Shown in pieces: positions 44,881-58,023 of a stretch of 64,000 nucleotides of DNA (position 1 is its first letter; each line of letters begins with the position of its first letter). This stretch comes from Photobacterium arenosum (lineage in GTDB: Bacteria > Pseudomonadota > Gammaproteobacteria > Enterobacterales > Vibrionaceae). A program made the position numbers and the translations under genes. The stretch is from the NCBI RefSeq assembly GCF_014841115.1, contig NZ_JACYTP010000005.1, forward strand, positions 1 through 64,000. The letters run 5' to 3'. Below the pieces are notes generated by a model, which saw only the letters and a list, made by a program, of their open reading frames with translations, did no database searches and was not told the DNA's origin.

Positions 44881-45162
44881 CTAGAGGGAATGGTCACCGA
44901 CTATGCGGAAAAAAGTTTCTCCGGGCTTGATCATACCCAGCTCATGCCGGGCACGCTCTTCTACCGCTTCCAGGCCCTGATGCAAATCATTGATTTCTGC
45001 ATACATCTGCTGGTTACGCTGAACCAGTTCGGCATTCGCTTTTTGCTGTAGCGCCACATTGTTTTTAAGCGCCATATAATCAGACATGCCATTCTTGCCG
45101 GACCAGAATTCGTACTGCAGCCAGGATAATACCAGCAGTAACACTGCACTGAATACACGCAT
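44881..45162 (-). CDS. ftsB: Cell division protein FtsB
   Basis: 93-aa bitopic membrane protein of the FtsQ-FtsB-FtsL complex that licenses septal peptidoglycan synthesis. A short cytoplasmic start, a transmembrane helix (about 3-20, VFSAVLLLVLSWLQYEFW) and a periplasmic coiled coil with heptad leucines (MALKNNVALQQKANAELVQRNQQMYAEINDLHQGLEAVEERARHELGMIKPGETFFRIV). GAGG precedes the ATG. Confidence 0.95.
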   Translation of the reverse strand: MRVFSAVLLLVLSWLQYEFWSGKNGMSDYMALKNNVALQQKANAELVQRNQQMYAEINDLHQGLEAVEERARHELGMIKPGETFFRIVGDHSL

Positions 45163-45280
45163 GCAAGCCTCATTCTTGGGTGATTAACACAAGTCGACAG
45201 GCTATCTAATCAGCCTCTAAGCCGGTAATAATCCCATAAAGCGCCGTATGTGACCAGTTCCGGACCCGCCATTCGGACAG

Positions 45281-45306
45281 AAAAAAGCCGCTCTGTTGAG
45301 CGGCTT
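45281..45306 (-). terminator. Intrinsic terminator after eno
   Basis: Eight-bp stem AAGCCGCT / AGCGGCTT with a 6-nt loop and a T-run on the minus strand, 43 bp after the eno stop. It separates eno from ftsB. Confidence 0.9.
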
Positions 45307-45349
45307 ATCATCCGGGGTCACTCAAAGTGACAAAAGTGAAGCTTCAGAC

Positions 45350-48456
<3,107 letters not shown>

Positions 48457-48544
48457 CGTGAAAACTATCACAGTAAACCCAGACGCTTTTTGTTCCAAAT
48501 CAAGCCCGGTATCCTTGATGGAAAGTCTGCTTACGGGTTAGTGC

Positions 48545-49357
48545 TCACTTTGATGCTGAATCAGACTTTTCCTTGCGCTTAACGTTTTCCCACTCGGCAT
48601 CCAGCTCATCCAGTGAACATGCGTCAATCGACTTGCCCTGTTCCAGCACACAACGTTCCACTTCGCGAAACCGGCGCTCGAACTTACGGTTCGCTTTGTG
48701 CAAGGCCATTTCCGGTTTCACTTTCAGGTGCCGGCTCAGGTTAACAACAGCAAACAGCAGATCCCCGATCTCCTCTTCGATGCGTTCCTGACTGGGTACC
48801 GCCTGATGGGCTTCTTCCATCACTTCATCGATTTCTTCCTGCACTTTGTCAACGACCGGCCCCAGCGTTGGCCAGTCGAAACCCAGCTGGGCGCAGCGTT
48901 TCTGGATTTTATCGGCCCGGTTCAGAGCAGGCATTGCCTTAGGGATATTAGCCAGAATACTGTCATCCTGCCCTTTTTCTGCACGCTCTTTGGCCTTTTC
49001 CGCTTCCCAGTTCGCATGTATTGCTGCTTCATCGGCGAAATCTTTATCTGCAAAAACATGAGGATGGCGACGAATCAGTTTGTGGTTGATCGCGCCGACC
49101 ACATCATCAAAATCAAACAAGCTTTTTTCTTTCGCCAACTGGCTATAGAAGATTACCTGAAATAACAAATCGCCCAATTCTTCCTTCACATCATCCCAGC
49201 TCTCTTTAGCAATGGCATCTGCCACTTCATAGGCTTCCTCCAGCGTGTGGGGCACGATAGAGGCAAAATCCTGTTTGAGATCCCAGGGGCAACCCCGCTG
49301 CGGGTCGCGCAGCTGCGTCATGATGGAAAGTAAGGTGCTGATGGGCTTATCGCTCAT
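48545..49357 (-). CDS. mazG: Nucleoside triphosphate pyrophosphohydrolase MazG
   Basis: All-alpha NTP pyrophosphatase that hydrolyses NTPs to NMPs and influences ppGpp under starvation in E. coli. 270 aa, with two MazG domains: the first with [27 protein letters not shown] and [17 protein letters not shown] (E-x-x-E and E-x-x-D metal motifs), the second with [15 protein letters not shown] and [19 protein letters not shown]. It lies downstream of relA, with a hairpin between. Confidence 0.96.
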   Translation of the reverse strand: MSDKPISTLLSIMTQLRDPQRGCPWDLKQDFASIVPHTLEEAYEVADAIAKESWDDVKEELGDLLFQVIFYSQLAKEKSLFDFDDVVGAINHKLIRRHPHVFADKDFADEAAIHANWEAEKAKERAEKGQDDSILANIPKAMPALNRADKIQKRCAQLGFDWPTLGPVVDKVQEEIDEVMEEAHQAVPSQERIEEEIGDLLFAVVNLSRHLKVKPEMALHKANRKFERRFREVERCVLEQGKSIDACSLDELDAEWENVKRKEKSDSASK

Positions 49358-49396
49358 GATGGTTATCCTGTGCTCTGTGTCAGGTTGTTATTGGGC

Positions 49397-49422
49397 ACAA
49401 AACGGGCCGGAGCCCGTTTTGT
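49397..49422 (-). terminator. Hairpin terminator between relA and mazG
   Basis: Eleven-bp perfect stem ACAAAACGGGC / GCCCGTTTTGT with a 4-nt loop, 14 bp after the relA stop. The T-run is part of the stem, so efficiency is uncertain and it may work in both directions. Confidence 0.7.
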
Positions 49423-49435
49423 CGATAGGATGAGA

Positions 49436-51661
49436 TCAGTGCAGTCGTCTGGCTTCAAAGACATCTTTCACCTGCTCCAGGCGGAGAATCAGTCTGCCCA
49501 GACTGTCGAGATCAGTCAGTTCAATATCGAAATCCATAATCGCCATCTGCTTTTTGAAATCGATCCGGCTTTTCACGCCGGCCACTTTCACCTTTTCATT
49601 GTGCATGGTGTTGGTCAGATCTTTAATCAGGCCGTTACGTTCAGAAGCGGTTACCCTGACGGTCAGCGTGTAGCGCCCGGCAAAGCTTCCGCCCCAGACA
49701 GTATGAATGATCCGCTGCGGCGCCACATGACGCAGTTCTTCCAGCTGTTCACAGTCGCTGCGGTGAACCGAAATCCCCCGCCCCTGTGTCACAAAGCCGA
49801 CTATGTCATCACCGGGAATGGGCTGGCAGCAACGCGCCAGGTGGGTCATCAGGTTATCCACCCCTTCCACCACCACAGCATCACGCTGCGGTTTTTTCTG
49901 GCTGGCTTTGCTGCCCGCCTCGGTTAAACGCTCCAACAACTGCTGATCTTCTTCTTCAGCCGTGGGCTTGTTCACCAGCGCATTGATGTGGTTAATCACC
50001 TGATTGATACGCAGATCACCGCTACCGATACCGGCGAACAGCTCATCGGTCGAGTTCACGTTAAAGCGCTTCAGGGCATAGGACTCAGCATCTTTCATGG
50101 TGGCGCCGATTTTATGCAGCTCCTGCTCCAGAATTTCCCGGCCAGCCGTGATGTTTTTATCTCTGTCTTGCTTACGGAACCAGGCATGCACCTTGGCTCG
50201 TGCCCGGCTTGAATTGACAAAGCCCAGGTTCGGATTCAGCCAGTCACGCGACGGATTCGGCTCTTTCTGGGTGATGATTTCAACCTGATCGCCCATTTGC
50301 AGGTGATAGGTGAAAGGCACAATTCGCCCTTCCACTTTGGCCCCGATACAGCGGTGACCAACTTCAGAGTGAATGTGATAGGCAAAATCGAGCGGAGTAG
50401 CATTCAAGGGCAGATCGACCACATCCCCTTTCGGGGTGAAGGCATAGACTCTGTCATCGAAGACCTGACTGCGCAGCTCTTCGAGCATTTCGCCAGAGTC
50501 GGACATTTCTTCCTGCCAGGCCAGCAGCTTACGCAGCCAGTTGATTTTCTCATCATAGGCAGAGTGAGCGCCGGCAGAGGTGCCGGATTCTTTGTATTTC
50601 CAGTGCGCGGCCACCCCCAGCTCGGATTCTTCGTGCATCTGCTTGGTGCGGATCTGGATCTCAATAGCTTTGCCTTCCGGGCCGATCACCACAGTGTGGA
50701 TCGACTGATAACCGTTGGGTTTGGGGTTGGCCACATAATCATCGAACTCTTTGGGCAGATGGCGGTATTTGGTATGCACCACCCCCAGTGCCGCATAGCA
50801 GTCCTGAAGCTGATCCGCGATAATACGCACCGCTCGCACATCAAACAGCTCATCAAAAGCGAGATTCTTTTTCTGCATTTTGCGCCAGATGCTGTAGATA
50901 TGCTTAGGCCGCCCATGCACCTCCGCCTTGATATTCGACGCTTTCATCGACTCATCCAGATCCTTAACGAAATGGTCGATGTAGTGCTCCCGGTCGATAC
51001 GGCGCTCAGACAGCTGTCTGGCGATCTGCTTATAGGTATCCGGGTGTTTGTAGCGAAACGCGTAATCTTCGATTTCCCACTTAAGCTGACCGATACCCAA
51101 ACGGTTTGCCAGCGGGGCATAGATATTGGAACACTCCCGCGCCGCGGCACGACGAACATTATCCGGCTCGTCCTTTACCTCGCGCAGATTACAGATGCGC
51201 TCGGCCAGTTTGATCACCACGCAGCGGAAGTCATCCACCATAGAAAGCAGCATGCGGCGAATATTATCGACCTGTGCCGATTGTGCCGCGCCTTCTTTGA
51301 TGGCATTCAACTGGCTGATTGCCGCCATCTGCTTAACGCCCTTGACCATTTGCAGAATGGTCTGGCCGTATTCCTCTTTGATGTCATCACTCTTGTAGAA
51401 GCCACCTTCAACAAGCGGGAACAGCAGGGCCGCCACCAGGGTGTCGGTATCCATACTGAGCATCACCAGGATTTCAACCATTTCCCGGCCACGCCACAGT
51501 AACTGACCGGCCGCTTCCTTGTTGTCCAGATGCGCTTCACAGCGCTGATAGGTTTGGAGCAGACGGTCCGAGGTTTTAGCATCCTGCAGCAGACTCTCTA
51601 CCCAGGGTACCAACTCAAATTTTGCGTTTTCCTTCAAATGCGCACCGCGAACTGCGACCAT
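49436..51661 (-). CDS. relA: (p)ppGpp synthetase RelA
   Basis: Ribosome-associated stringent factor that makes (p)ppGpp from ATP and GTP/GDP when uncharged tRNA occupies the A site. 741 aa (E. coli 744). The N-terminal pseudo-hydrolase domain has FPLVEGG at 81-87 in place of the HD motif, so hydrolysis is lost, as in other RelA enzymes. The synthetase domain follows (GRPKHIYSIWRKMQKKN; PNGYQSIHTVVIGPEGKAIEIQIRT), then TGS (VYAFTPKGDVVDLPLNATPLDFAYHIHSEVGHRC), a zinc-finger/CC region (CCQPIPGDDIVGF) and a C-terminal ACT/RRM domain. Confidence 0.98.
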   Translation of the reverse strand: MVAVRGAHLKENAKFELVPWVESLLQDAKTSDRLLQTYQRCEAHLDNKEAAGQLLWRGREMVEILVMLSMDTDTLVAALLFPLVEGGFYKSDDIKEEYGQTILQMVKGVKQMAAISQLNAIKEGAAQSAQVDNIRRMLLSMVDDFRCVVIKLAERICNLREVKDEPDNVRRAAARECSNIYAPLANRLGIGQLKWEIEDYAFRYKHPDTYKQIARQLSERRIDREHYIDHFVKDLDESMKASNIKAEVHGRPKHIYSIWRKMQKKNLAFDELFDVRAVRIIADQLQDCYAALGVVHTKYRHLPKEFDDYVANPKPNGYQSIHTVVIGPEGKAIEIQIRTKQMHEESELGVAAHWKYKESGTSAGAHSAYDEKINWLRKLLAWQEEMSDSGEMLEELRSQVFDDRVYAFTPKGDVVDLPLNATPLDFAYHIHSEVGHRCIGAKVEGRIVPFTYHLQMGDQVEIITQKEPNPSRDWLNPNLGFVNSSRARAKVHAWFRKQDRDKNITAGREILEQELHKIGATMKDAESYALKRFNVNSTDELFAGIGSGDLRINQVINHINALVNKPTAEEEDQQLLERLTEAGSKASQKKPQRDAVVVEGVDNLMTHLARCCQPIPGDDIVGFVTQGRGISVHRSDCEQLEELRHVAPQRIIHTVWGGSFAGRYTLTVRVTASERNGLIKDLTNTMHNEKVKVAGVKSRIDFKKQMAIMDFDIELTDLDSLGRLILRLEQVKDVFEARRLH

Positions 51662-51735
51662 GATTCTGTCCTGTATAGCGTTATTACGGATGGCTTTCTG
51701 TTACTCCCTGCGGCCTTTGCCGGCTCAGCCTGGCA

Positions 51736-53073
51736 TCAGGTTCGGATAAACAGTGCCATAGATTCTAAGTGCCCCGTATGGGGAAACATATCCAGCATTC
51801 CCAGCCGTTGCAACTGATAGCCCTGTTGCAACAATACCTGACTGTCCCGCGCCAGTGTGGACGGATTGCAGGAGACATATAAAATCCGGCTGGGTGATAG
51901 CGCTGCCACTTCTTTCATTACCCCTGCAGCACCCGCGCGTGCCGGATCCAGCAATACTTTGTCGAAACCTTTGCTGGCCCAGCTGAACGACTCAATACCC
52001 TGTTCAAGATTGCCCTGATAAAAAGCCGTATTCGCCAGCTTATTCAGCGCCGCATTGGTACTGGCTCGGCGCACCATCTCATCCACCCCTTCGACACCGA
52101 CGACTTGCTGTGCTTTCTGAGCCAGCGGTAAACTGAAGTTACCCAGGCCGCAGAAAAGATCCAGCACTCTGTCATGCGGCTGAATATCCAGCCAGTCCAG
52201 CGCCTGTTCTATCATTCGGGTATTCACCGTCCGGTTCACCTGAATGAAATCTTTAGGCGAGAACTGCAGTGTCAAACCATTCACGGCATAGCAGGGCGTA
52301 TCACCGGCCAGCTGGATCACTTCATCAGGTTCCGGCGCCAGGAAAAGCATAACATGATGACTGTCAGCAAATTGCTGAATGCTCGTCATATCCTGGTCAG
52401 AAAAAGGCTTGAGATGCCGGATAAGGACTACAGGGCCATTATCGGCTTCGACCAGTTCGACGTGCCCCAGGTTCCGGCGGCCCTGCAATTGCGCCAGTAA
52501 TTCACGCAAAGGCGGCAGCAGAGCATTCAGCGAAGCCGCCAGTACCGGGCAATGCTCAATATCAACAATCTCTTTGCTCTGCTCTTGGCGAAAACCGAAA
52601 CACAGCCCTTTGCCGGATTCAAACCTAAGGCTGAAACGCGCGCTCCGCCTGTACTGCCACTCTTCACCTGTAACAGGTTCGTCCTGCACTAATGCCGTTG
52701 CAGTCTCATTGTCACCACCCAAGGCAAACTTCGCCATCAACTCCCCCAGAGACTGGCGCTTGGCCGATACCTGGGCAGAATGAGAGAGATGTTGCAAGTT
52801 ACACCCACCACACTGGTCATAGACAGGACACTGAGGTGTAATGCGCTCAGGGCTGTCAGTCAGTCGTTTGATGACTTTAGCCCGGGCATAGTGTTTTTTA
52901 TTGTCAGTGAGCTGCACCAGCGCACGTTCGCCAGGCAGCAATCCCGGAATAAAAACCGGTTTGCGATCGAGATGGGCGATACCTGATCCCAGATGGTCCA
53001 GACGTGAAACCGTCACTTCTTTGTGTTTGGTGTCGCTGACAATTCGTTTAGTCGGCTTAAAAAAGCGTGCCAT
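51736..53073 (-). CDS. rlmD: 23S rRNA (uracil1939-C5)-methyltransferase RlmD
   Basis: SAM-dependent iron-sulfur methyltransferase. 445 aa (E. coli 433). N-terminal TRAM domain; Fe-S Cys at 82, 88 and 91 (CPVYDQCGGC) plus a fourth in DIEHCPVL; SAM motif VLDLFCGLGNFSLPLA; catalytic Cys in YVSCNPSTLARD. The start at 53073 (MARFFKPTKR) matches the family; the open frame reaches 53109. It is divergent from barA, as in E. coli. Confidence 0.96.
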   Translation of the reverse strand: MARFFKPTKRIVSDTKHKEVTVSRLDHLGSGIAHLDRKPVFIPGLLPGERALVQLTDNKKHYARAKVIKRLTDSPERITPQCPVYDQCGGCNLQHLSHSAQVSAKRQSLGELMAKFALGGDNETATALVQDEPVTGEEWQYRRSARFSLRFESGKGLCFGFRQEQSKEIVDIEHCPVLAASLNALLPPLRELLAQLQGRRNLGHVELVEADNGPVVLIRHLKPFSDQDMTSIQQFADSHHVMLFLAPEPDEVIQLAGDTPCYAVNGLTLQFSPKDFIQVNRTVNTRMIEQALDWLDIQPHDRVLDLFCGLGNFSLPLAQKAQQVVGVEGVDEMVRRASTNAALNKLANTAFYQGNLEQGIESFSWASKGFDKVLLDPARAGAAGVMKEVAALSPSRILYVSCNPSTLARDSQVLLQQGYQLQRLGMLDMFPHTGHLESMALFIRT

Positions 53074-53229
53074 AATGTTGTAACTCACGGTGTTCTGTCG
53101 CCTTTTCAAGGCAACGCCGGATCGACTTCAATTGTCGCTACGGTAAAGATTCATTAAGCTAAGGGCTGGAACATGCTTGCGTGACCAGCATAGACAGCAA
53201 TTCTCCCACAGAATCGAATTCTTGTAACC

Positions 53230-55998
53230 ATGACCAAATACGGACTTCGCGCCCGGGTTTTCACCCTGACATTAGCACCAACCCTGATCATTGGCCTGCT
53301 ATTGAGCGCATTTTTCACATTGAGCCGCTACCGTGATCTGGAGCATCAGCTGATTGCAACCGGCACCAGCATCATAGAGCCGCTGGCGATTGCCACCGAA
53401 TACGGCATGGCAGATCATAACCGTGAAGCGGTCAGACGCATCATCAGTTATGCCCATCGCAAGCATTCCGATATTGTACGCAGTATCGCGGTATTTGACG
53501 GCAATAATGAGCTGTTTGTGACCTCAAATTTCCATCGGAATTTTGAGGCGCTGATGTTTCCCGATGATCAGCCGATCCCCTTCCTTCCTGACATCATCAT
53601 CAATGACAGTACCATGATCATGCGGGCCCCTATACTGACAGAAGCACAGCAAAGTAACCTGTCCGCACCCGGGTTTCAGGCCAGGGCGCTGGGTTACATC
53701 GCCATTGAAATGGACATGAGCCCCCTGCGGCTGCAGCAGTATCAGGAAGTCTTTACTGCGCTGATGGTCTTGCTGCTGGGCCTGATCCTGTCGGGATTGT
53801 TTGCCTATCGCCTGATGCGAGATGTCACCCGCCCGATTTCGCACATGATCAGCGTCGTAGACAGAATTCGCCGCGGGCATCTCGATATCCGGATTGAAGG
53901 TGAATTGCTGGGTGAGCTGGATAACCTGAAAAACGGTATCAATGCCATGGCCATTTCGCTGTCTGACTACCATATCGAAATGCAGCAAAGCATCGATCAG
54001 GCCACGTCCGATCTGCGTGAAACCCTTGAGCAGCTGGAAATACAGAACGTTGAGCTGGATATTGCCAAGAAACGCGCTCAGGAAGCTGCCCGGGTCAAAT
54101 CCGAATTTCTGGCCAATATGTCCCACGAACTGCGCACACCGCTGAACGGCGTCATCGGCTTTACCCGCCAGATGCTCAAAACCCGGCTCAGTGCCAGCCA
54201 GCACGATTACCTGCTAACGATAGAAAAATCCGCCAACAACCTGCTGACCATCATCAATGACATCCTGGACTTTTCCAAACTGGAAGCCGGTAAGCTGCTG
54301 CTGGAAAACATTCCGTTCGACTTCACCGACTCGCTGGATGAAGTCATGCGTTTGCTGGCACCCAGCGCCCACGAGAAAGGCCTGGAGCTGACACTGCGGG
54401 TTGATCAGCGTATTCCTACCGGTCTGATTGGCGATCCGCTGCGTATTCAGCAAGTGCTGACTAATCTGATCGGTAACTCAGTGAAATTTACCGAGCGCGG
54501 CAACATAGACATTGCCGTGGAGCTCAAAGCCGATCGCGATGAGAGCCTCGAATTGCAATTCATGGTCCGTGATACCGGGATAGGGATTTCGGAGCGCCAG
54601 CAAGCACAATTATTCCAGGCCTTCAGCCAGGCTGATGCCAGCATTTCACGCCGCTATGGCGGAACCGGGCTGGGGCTGGTGATCACCCAGAAACTGGTTA
54701 CTCAGATGGGCGGCGAGATCAGCCTGACCAGTCGCCTGCACCAGGGTTCCACCTTCTGGTTCACCCTCAAACTGACCAAAACTGACCTGCCGGTATCTCA
54801 GCCTATCGATACCAGCGAGCTGAAAAACCGCCACCTGCTGCTGATAGAACCCAACCTGCAGGCGGCCAACGTGCTGCAGCAACGCCTGCTGCAAGCCGGA
54901 CTGGATGTGACCTACCGGGCCGACATGCCGGAGGACGATGTTGAACATCACGACTTTGCCCTGCTCTGCCTGTCACCGGGCGAACAGCCACCGCTGGCAA
55001 CGATTCTGGATAAAGTCTTTAAAGCCGAGCAACTGGCCGACAAAGTTTTAGTGTGCCTGCCCACCACAGAGCTGGCCTTGTCGGAACGCTTACTCAGTGC
55101 CGGTGTGACGGCTTGTCTGGGTAAACCGCTGGCCCGGCGTAAACTGTTTGATGCCTTGATTGGCCAGACAGATCATCAGGAAGAGCCCGAACCACTGCCA
55201 CTGGCTGCCACGAACGATGCCCTGCTGCCGCTCACCGTTATGGCGGTTGATGACAACCCGGCCAACCTGAAACTGATCGCCGCCCTGCTCAGTGAACGGG
55301 TAGAAACCGTGATTACCGCCACCGGCGGCCGTAAAGCCGTGGATTACGCGCAGCAGAAAGCCTTTGATTTAGTCTTCATGGATATTCAGATGCCTGAGAT
55401 GGACGGCGTCAGAGCCTGTGAGGCGATTCATGAAACCACGCTGAACAGCCATACGCCCGTCATCGCGGTCACAGCCCATGCGATGGCTGGCGAACGTGAA
55501 CGCTTGCTTCGTGCTGGTATGGACGATTACCTGACCAAGCCCATTGAAGAACAGATTTTGCAGCAGATGCTGGCCAAATGGATTCCGCAGCCGCAGAGCA
55601 ACAGTTCAGCACCTGCCGTGGCTTCCGCAGCGCCATCCGTTAAGCCTGATACAGTGAATAATAACGTCAGCTGGGACTGGGATCTGGCGCTGAAACAAGC
55701 CGCAGGCAAAGAAGACCTGGCCCGTGACATGTTGCAGATGCTGCTCGATTTTATGCCCGAAGTGGAAATGCTGGTCAATGAAGTGCTGGACGGCAAAGAC
55801 ATTGACCTGTGGCCGTCCATCCACAAACTGCATGGCAGTTGCGCCTACAGTGGCGTGCCAAGGCTGAAAAACCTCTGCTATACCCTGGAAACCCAGCTTA
55901 AAGCCGGGAGTTCAGCCACCGAGCTGGAACCGGAACTGTTCGAATTAATCGACGAAATGAACAATGTGGTCAGGGCATCGCAGGCTTACCGGCAGTAA
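53230..55998 (+). CDS. barA: Hybrid sensor histidine kinase BarA (VarS)
   Basis: Tripartite sensor kinase that phosphorylates UvrY/VarA and thereby induces the sRNAs that titrate CsrA. 922 aa (E. coli 918): TM1 about 10-30, periplasmic loop, TM2 about 178-198, HAMP, coiled coil, HisKA with phosphorylatable His299 (ANMSHELRTPLNG), HATPase (LTNLIGNSVKFTERG; DTGIGIS; GTGLGL), a degenerate receiver-like region, a true receiver with Asp718 (VFMDIQMPEMDG) and an HPt domain with His868 (HKLHGSCAYSG). All phosphorelay residues are present. It stands alone between rlmD and a terminator. Confidence 0.97.
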   Translation: MTKYGLRARVFTLTLAPTLIIGLLLSAFFTLSRYRDLEHQLIATGTSIIEPLAIATEYGMADHNREAVRRIISYAHRKHSDIVRSIAVFDGNNELFVTSNFHRNFEALMFPDDQPIPFLPDIIINDSTMIMRAPILTEAQQSNLSAPGFQARALGYIAIEMDMSPLRLQQYQEVFTALMVLLLGLILSGLFAYRLMRDVTRPISHMISVVDRIRRGHLDIRIEGELLGELDNLKNGINAMAISLSDYHIEMQQSIDQATSDLRETLEQLEIQNVELDIAKKRAQEAARVKSEFLANMSHELRTPLNGVIGFTRQMLKTRLSASQHDYLLTIEKSANNLLTIINDILDFSKLEAGKLLLENIPFDFTDSLDEVMRLLAPSAHEKGLELTLRVDQRIPTGLIGDPLRIQQVLTNLIGNSVKFTERGNIDIAVELKADRDESLELQFMVRDTGIGISERQQAQLFQAFSQADASISRRYGGTGLGLVITQKLVTQMGGEISLTSRLHQGSTFWFTLKLTKTDLPVSQPIDTSELKNRHLLLIEPNLQAANVLQQRLLQAGLDVTYRADMPEDDVEHHDFALLCLSPGEQPPLATILDKVFKAEQLADKVLVCLPTTELALSERLLSAGVTACLGKPLARRKLFDALIGQTDHQEEPEPLPLAATNDALLPLTVMAVDDNPANLKLIAALLSERVETVITATGGRKAVDYAQQKAFDLVFMDIQMPEMDGVRACEAIHETTLNSHTPVIAVTAHAMAGERERLLRAGMDDYLTKPIEEQILQQMLAKWIPQPQSNSSAPAVASAAPSVKPDTVNNNVSWDWDLALKQAAGKEDLARDMLQMLLDFMPEVEMLVNEVLDGKDIDLWPSIHKLHGSCAYSGVPRLKNLCYTLETQLKAGSSATELEPELFELIDEMNNVVRASQAYRQ

Positions 55999-56006
55999 CA
56001 CCCATC

Positions 56007-56038
56007 AAGCAGAAAGGATGCCCCTTTCTGCTTTGTTT
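56007..56038 (+). terminator. Intrinsic terminator after barA
   Basis: Eleven-bp stem AAGCAGAAAGG / CCTTTCTGCTT with a 5-nt loop, followed by TGTTT, right after the barA stop. Confidence 0.85.
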
Positions 56039-56136
56039 CATGCTTTTGGCAGCCGGCAGATGAGTGACATGCCAATACCAGCCACCACCTTTGAGGCTCT
56101 TACGTCAAATCTTGTTCACTCCTCACATTTTTTCGT

Positions 56137-56165
56137 CAAAAAAGGGAAACAACGTTTCCCTTTCT
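56137..56165 (-). terminator. Terminator of the rseB-to-acpS operon
   Basis: Ten-bp stem AAAGGGAAAC / GTTTCCCTTT, 3-nt loop and a T-run on the minus strand, about 28 bp after the acpS stop. It also has pyrimidine-rich sequence on the other side and may act in both directions. Confidence 0.9.
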
Positions 56166-56191
56166 TTATCTCCGGCGGACTGATTGCGCTT

Positions 56192-56575
56192 TCAGCCCGA
56201 CTCCAGGATCACGGTTGCCACTGCATAGTGTTTTTCATCGGCAATGGTCAGGTGAATATGGCGGACCGCCATCTGCACGGCCAGCTCGGCCGCTTTACCG
56301 GCCAATGCCAACTCTGGCTTGCCGCGTTCGTTATTGGTGACGGTAAAATCCTGAAACGAGACACCGCAGGCTATGCCTGTTCCCAGCGCTTTGGCGGCCG
56401 CTTCTTTTACGGCAAAACGCTTAGCCAGATAGCGACCTGCCTGCTTATGCTGGCTGAAAATGGTTAACTCTTCAGGTGTCAGTACCCGCCGGGCAAACGT
56501 CTCGCCGGCACGGGCGAGTACATGTTCGACACGGGCAATTTCAGCAATGTCTGTCCCCAATCCGACGATGGCCAT
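56192..56575 (-). CDS. acpS: Holo-[acyl-carrier-protein] synthase AcpS
   Basis: Transfers 4'-phosphopantetheine from CoA to apo-ACP. 127 aa; Mg2+ ligands Asp9 (GLGTDIAEI) and Glu in [16 protein letters not shown], and the GKPELALAG segment. It starts 1 nt after the pdxJ stop, the last gene of the operon. Confidence 0.97.
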   Translation of the reverse strand: MAIVGLGTDIAEIARVEHVLARAGETFARRVLTPEELTIFSQHKQAGRYLAKRFAVKEAAAKALGTGIACGVSFQDFTVTNNERGKPELALAGKAAELAVQMAVRHIHLTIADEKHYAVATVILESG

Positions 56576-56576
56576 G

Positions 56577-57308
56577 TTACCAGCGCGCTTCCAGCATCAC
56601 GGCTTTCATGTCTGCCACGGCTTTATGCAGGCCGTCAAACACGGCGCGGCCGATAATCGCATGGCCAATATTGAGCTCGTAAATCTCAGGCAGGGCCGCA
56701 ATGGGTTTGACATTGTGATAGGTCAGCCCGTGGCCTGCATTGACTTTGATACCCTGATCATGGGCATAACTGGCCGCAGCAGCAATTTTCTTCAGCTCGG
56801 CCTGTTGCTCTGTGTCCGTTGCTGCATCGGCGTAATGGCCGGTATGCAGCTCGATATAAGGCGCACCACAAGCCACAGCGGCATCGATTTGCGCGCGATC
56901 CGCATCAATGAACAGAGAAACCAAAATACCCGCCGAGCTCAGTTTTTCGGTTGCCGCTTTCACTTTGTCCAGTTGACCCACCACATCCAGGCCGCCTTCA
57001 GTGGTCAGCTCTTCTCGTTTTTCCGGCACCAGGCAGACGAACTCAGGTTGGGTATCCAGCGCTATCTGCACCATCTCATCGGTCACTGCCATTTCCAGAT
57101 TCATACGCGTCTGAATGGTGTCGCGCAGAATGCGGACATCGCGGTCAGTAATATGACGACGGTCTTCGCGTAAATGAATGGTAATACCATCAGCGCCTGC
57201 GCGTTCTGCCACTTCGGCCGCATGCACCGGATCCGGGTACCGGGTGCCGCGGGCATTACGTAAAGTCGCAACGTGGTCGATATTGACGCCGAGCAGTATA
57301 TTCTTCAT
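56577..57308 (-). CDS. pdxJ: Pyridoxine 5'-phosphate synthase PdxJ
   Basis: TIM-barrel enzyme that condenses 1-deoxyxylulose 5-phosphate with 3-amino-2-oxopropyl phosphate in DXP-dependent vitamin B6 synthesis. 243 aa, with [54 protein letters not shown] and [12 protein letters not shown]. It overlaps recO by 4 bp and abuts acpS, the conserved pdxJ-acpS pair. Confidence 0.98.
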   Translation of the reverse strand: MKNILLGVNIDHVATLRNARGTRYPDPVHAAEVAERAGADGITIHLREDRRHITDRDVRILRDTIQTRMNLEMAVTDEMVQIALDTQPEFVCLVPEKREELTTEGGLDVVGQLDKVKAATEKLSSAGILVSLFIDADRAQIDAAVACGAPYIELHTGHYADAATDTEQQAELKKIAAAASYAHDQGIKVNAGHGLTYHNVKPIAALPEIYELNIGHAIIGRAVFDGLHKAVADMKAVMLEARW

Positions 57309-58015
57309 GTAGCGGTACTCCTTCCTCTAGGGACAAACAATTCCCTGCTTTTTAATGGTTTGCTGCCAAGATACGGTTTCAGGGCCATGCGTGTAAAGCG
57401 CTTTGCTGCCCTGAGCTGATCCTGGGATTCAAAATGCCGGGCGGCAATGGCTTTCAGTTGCCGTCCGGTAAACGTCAGCTGGCCGGCAACCATAGAAGCA
57501 ATAAAACCTCTTTGCTCCCGGTAGTTATACGTCATTTCATCGTCAACCGGCAGCCCGCTGCCAGCACAATGAAGAAAGTCCACACCGTAACCCAAGTGAT
57601 CCAGCAGCGCCAGTTCAAAGCGGCGTAGTGCGGGTTCGGGATTTTCCGCCTGAGCAAGCTCTCTCAGCACATTGAGATAATCAAGAAACAAGGCAGGATA
57701 AGGCGTCTGAACTTCCAGTACCCGAGCCAGAATCTCGTTCACATACAAGGCGGAATACAGGATATAGCTGCGCATGGGCAGCCCGATACTGATAGGTTCG
57801 GCGTGAGTCAGAACCGGCATAGTGCCGCGGCCAGTCCATTTGATGAATAGGGGGGTAAATGGCTGAAGCGCTCCTTTGAGATTGGAGCGCTTACGACGGG
57901 CACCTTTCGCTATTAGGGTGATCCGACCGGATTCTTCACTGAAGACATCCAGGATCAGGCTCGTCTCGCTGTAGTGACGAGAGTGCAGAACAAAACAGCG
58001 CTGCAACCCTTCCAT
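57305..58015 (-). CDS. recO: DNA repair protein RecO
   Basis: RecFOR-pathway mediator that loads RecA on SSB-coated DNA. 236 aa (E. coli 242). N-terminal OB-fold ([56 protein letters not shown]) and a helical C-terminal domain ([24 protein letters not shown]). The gap to era is 8 nt and it overlaps pdxJ by 4 bp. Confidence 0.96.
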   Translation of the reverse strand: MEGLQRCFVLHSRHYSETSLILDVFSEESGRITLIAKGARRKRSNLKGALQPFTPLFIKWTGRGTMPVLTHAEPISIGLPMRSYILYSALYVNEILARVLEVQTPYPALFLDYLNVLRELAQAENPEPALRRFELALLDHLGYGVDFLHCAGSGLPVDDEMTYNYREQRGFIASMVAGQLTFTGRQLKAIAARHFESQDQLRAAKRFTRMALKPYLGSKPLKSRELFVPRGRSTAT

Positions 58016-58023
58016 CGCTGTCC

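Noticed and set aside
50297-51502. 401-codon open frame opposite relA
   Set aside because: Antisense shadow of relA, which is intact and unmistakable.
55964-56467. Plus-strand frame spanning the barA end, its terminator and acpS
   Set aside because: Runs through two terminators and overlaps acpS antisense; no protein similarity.
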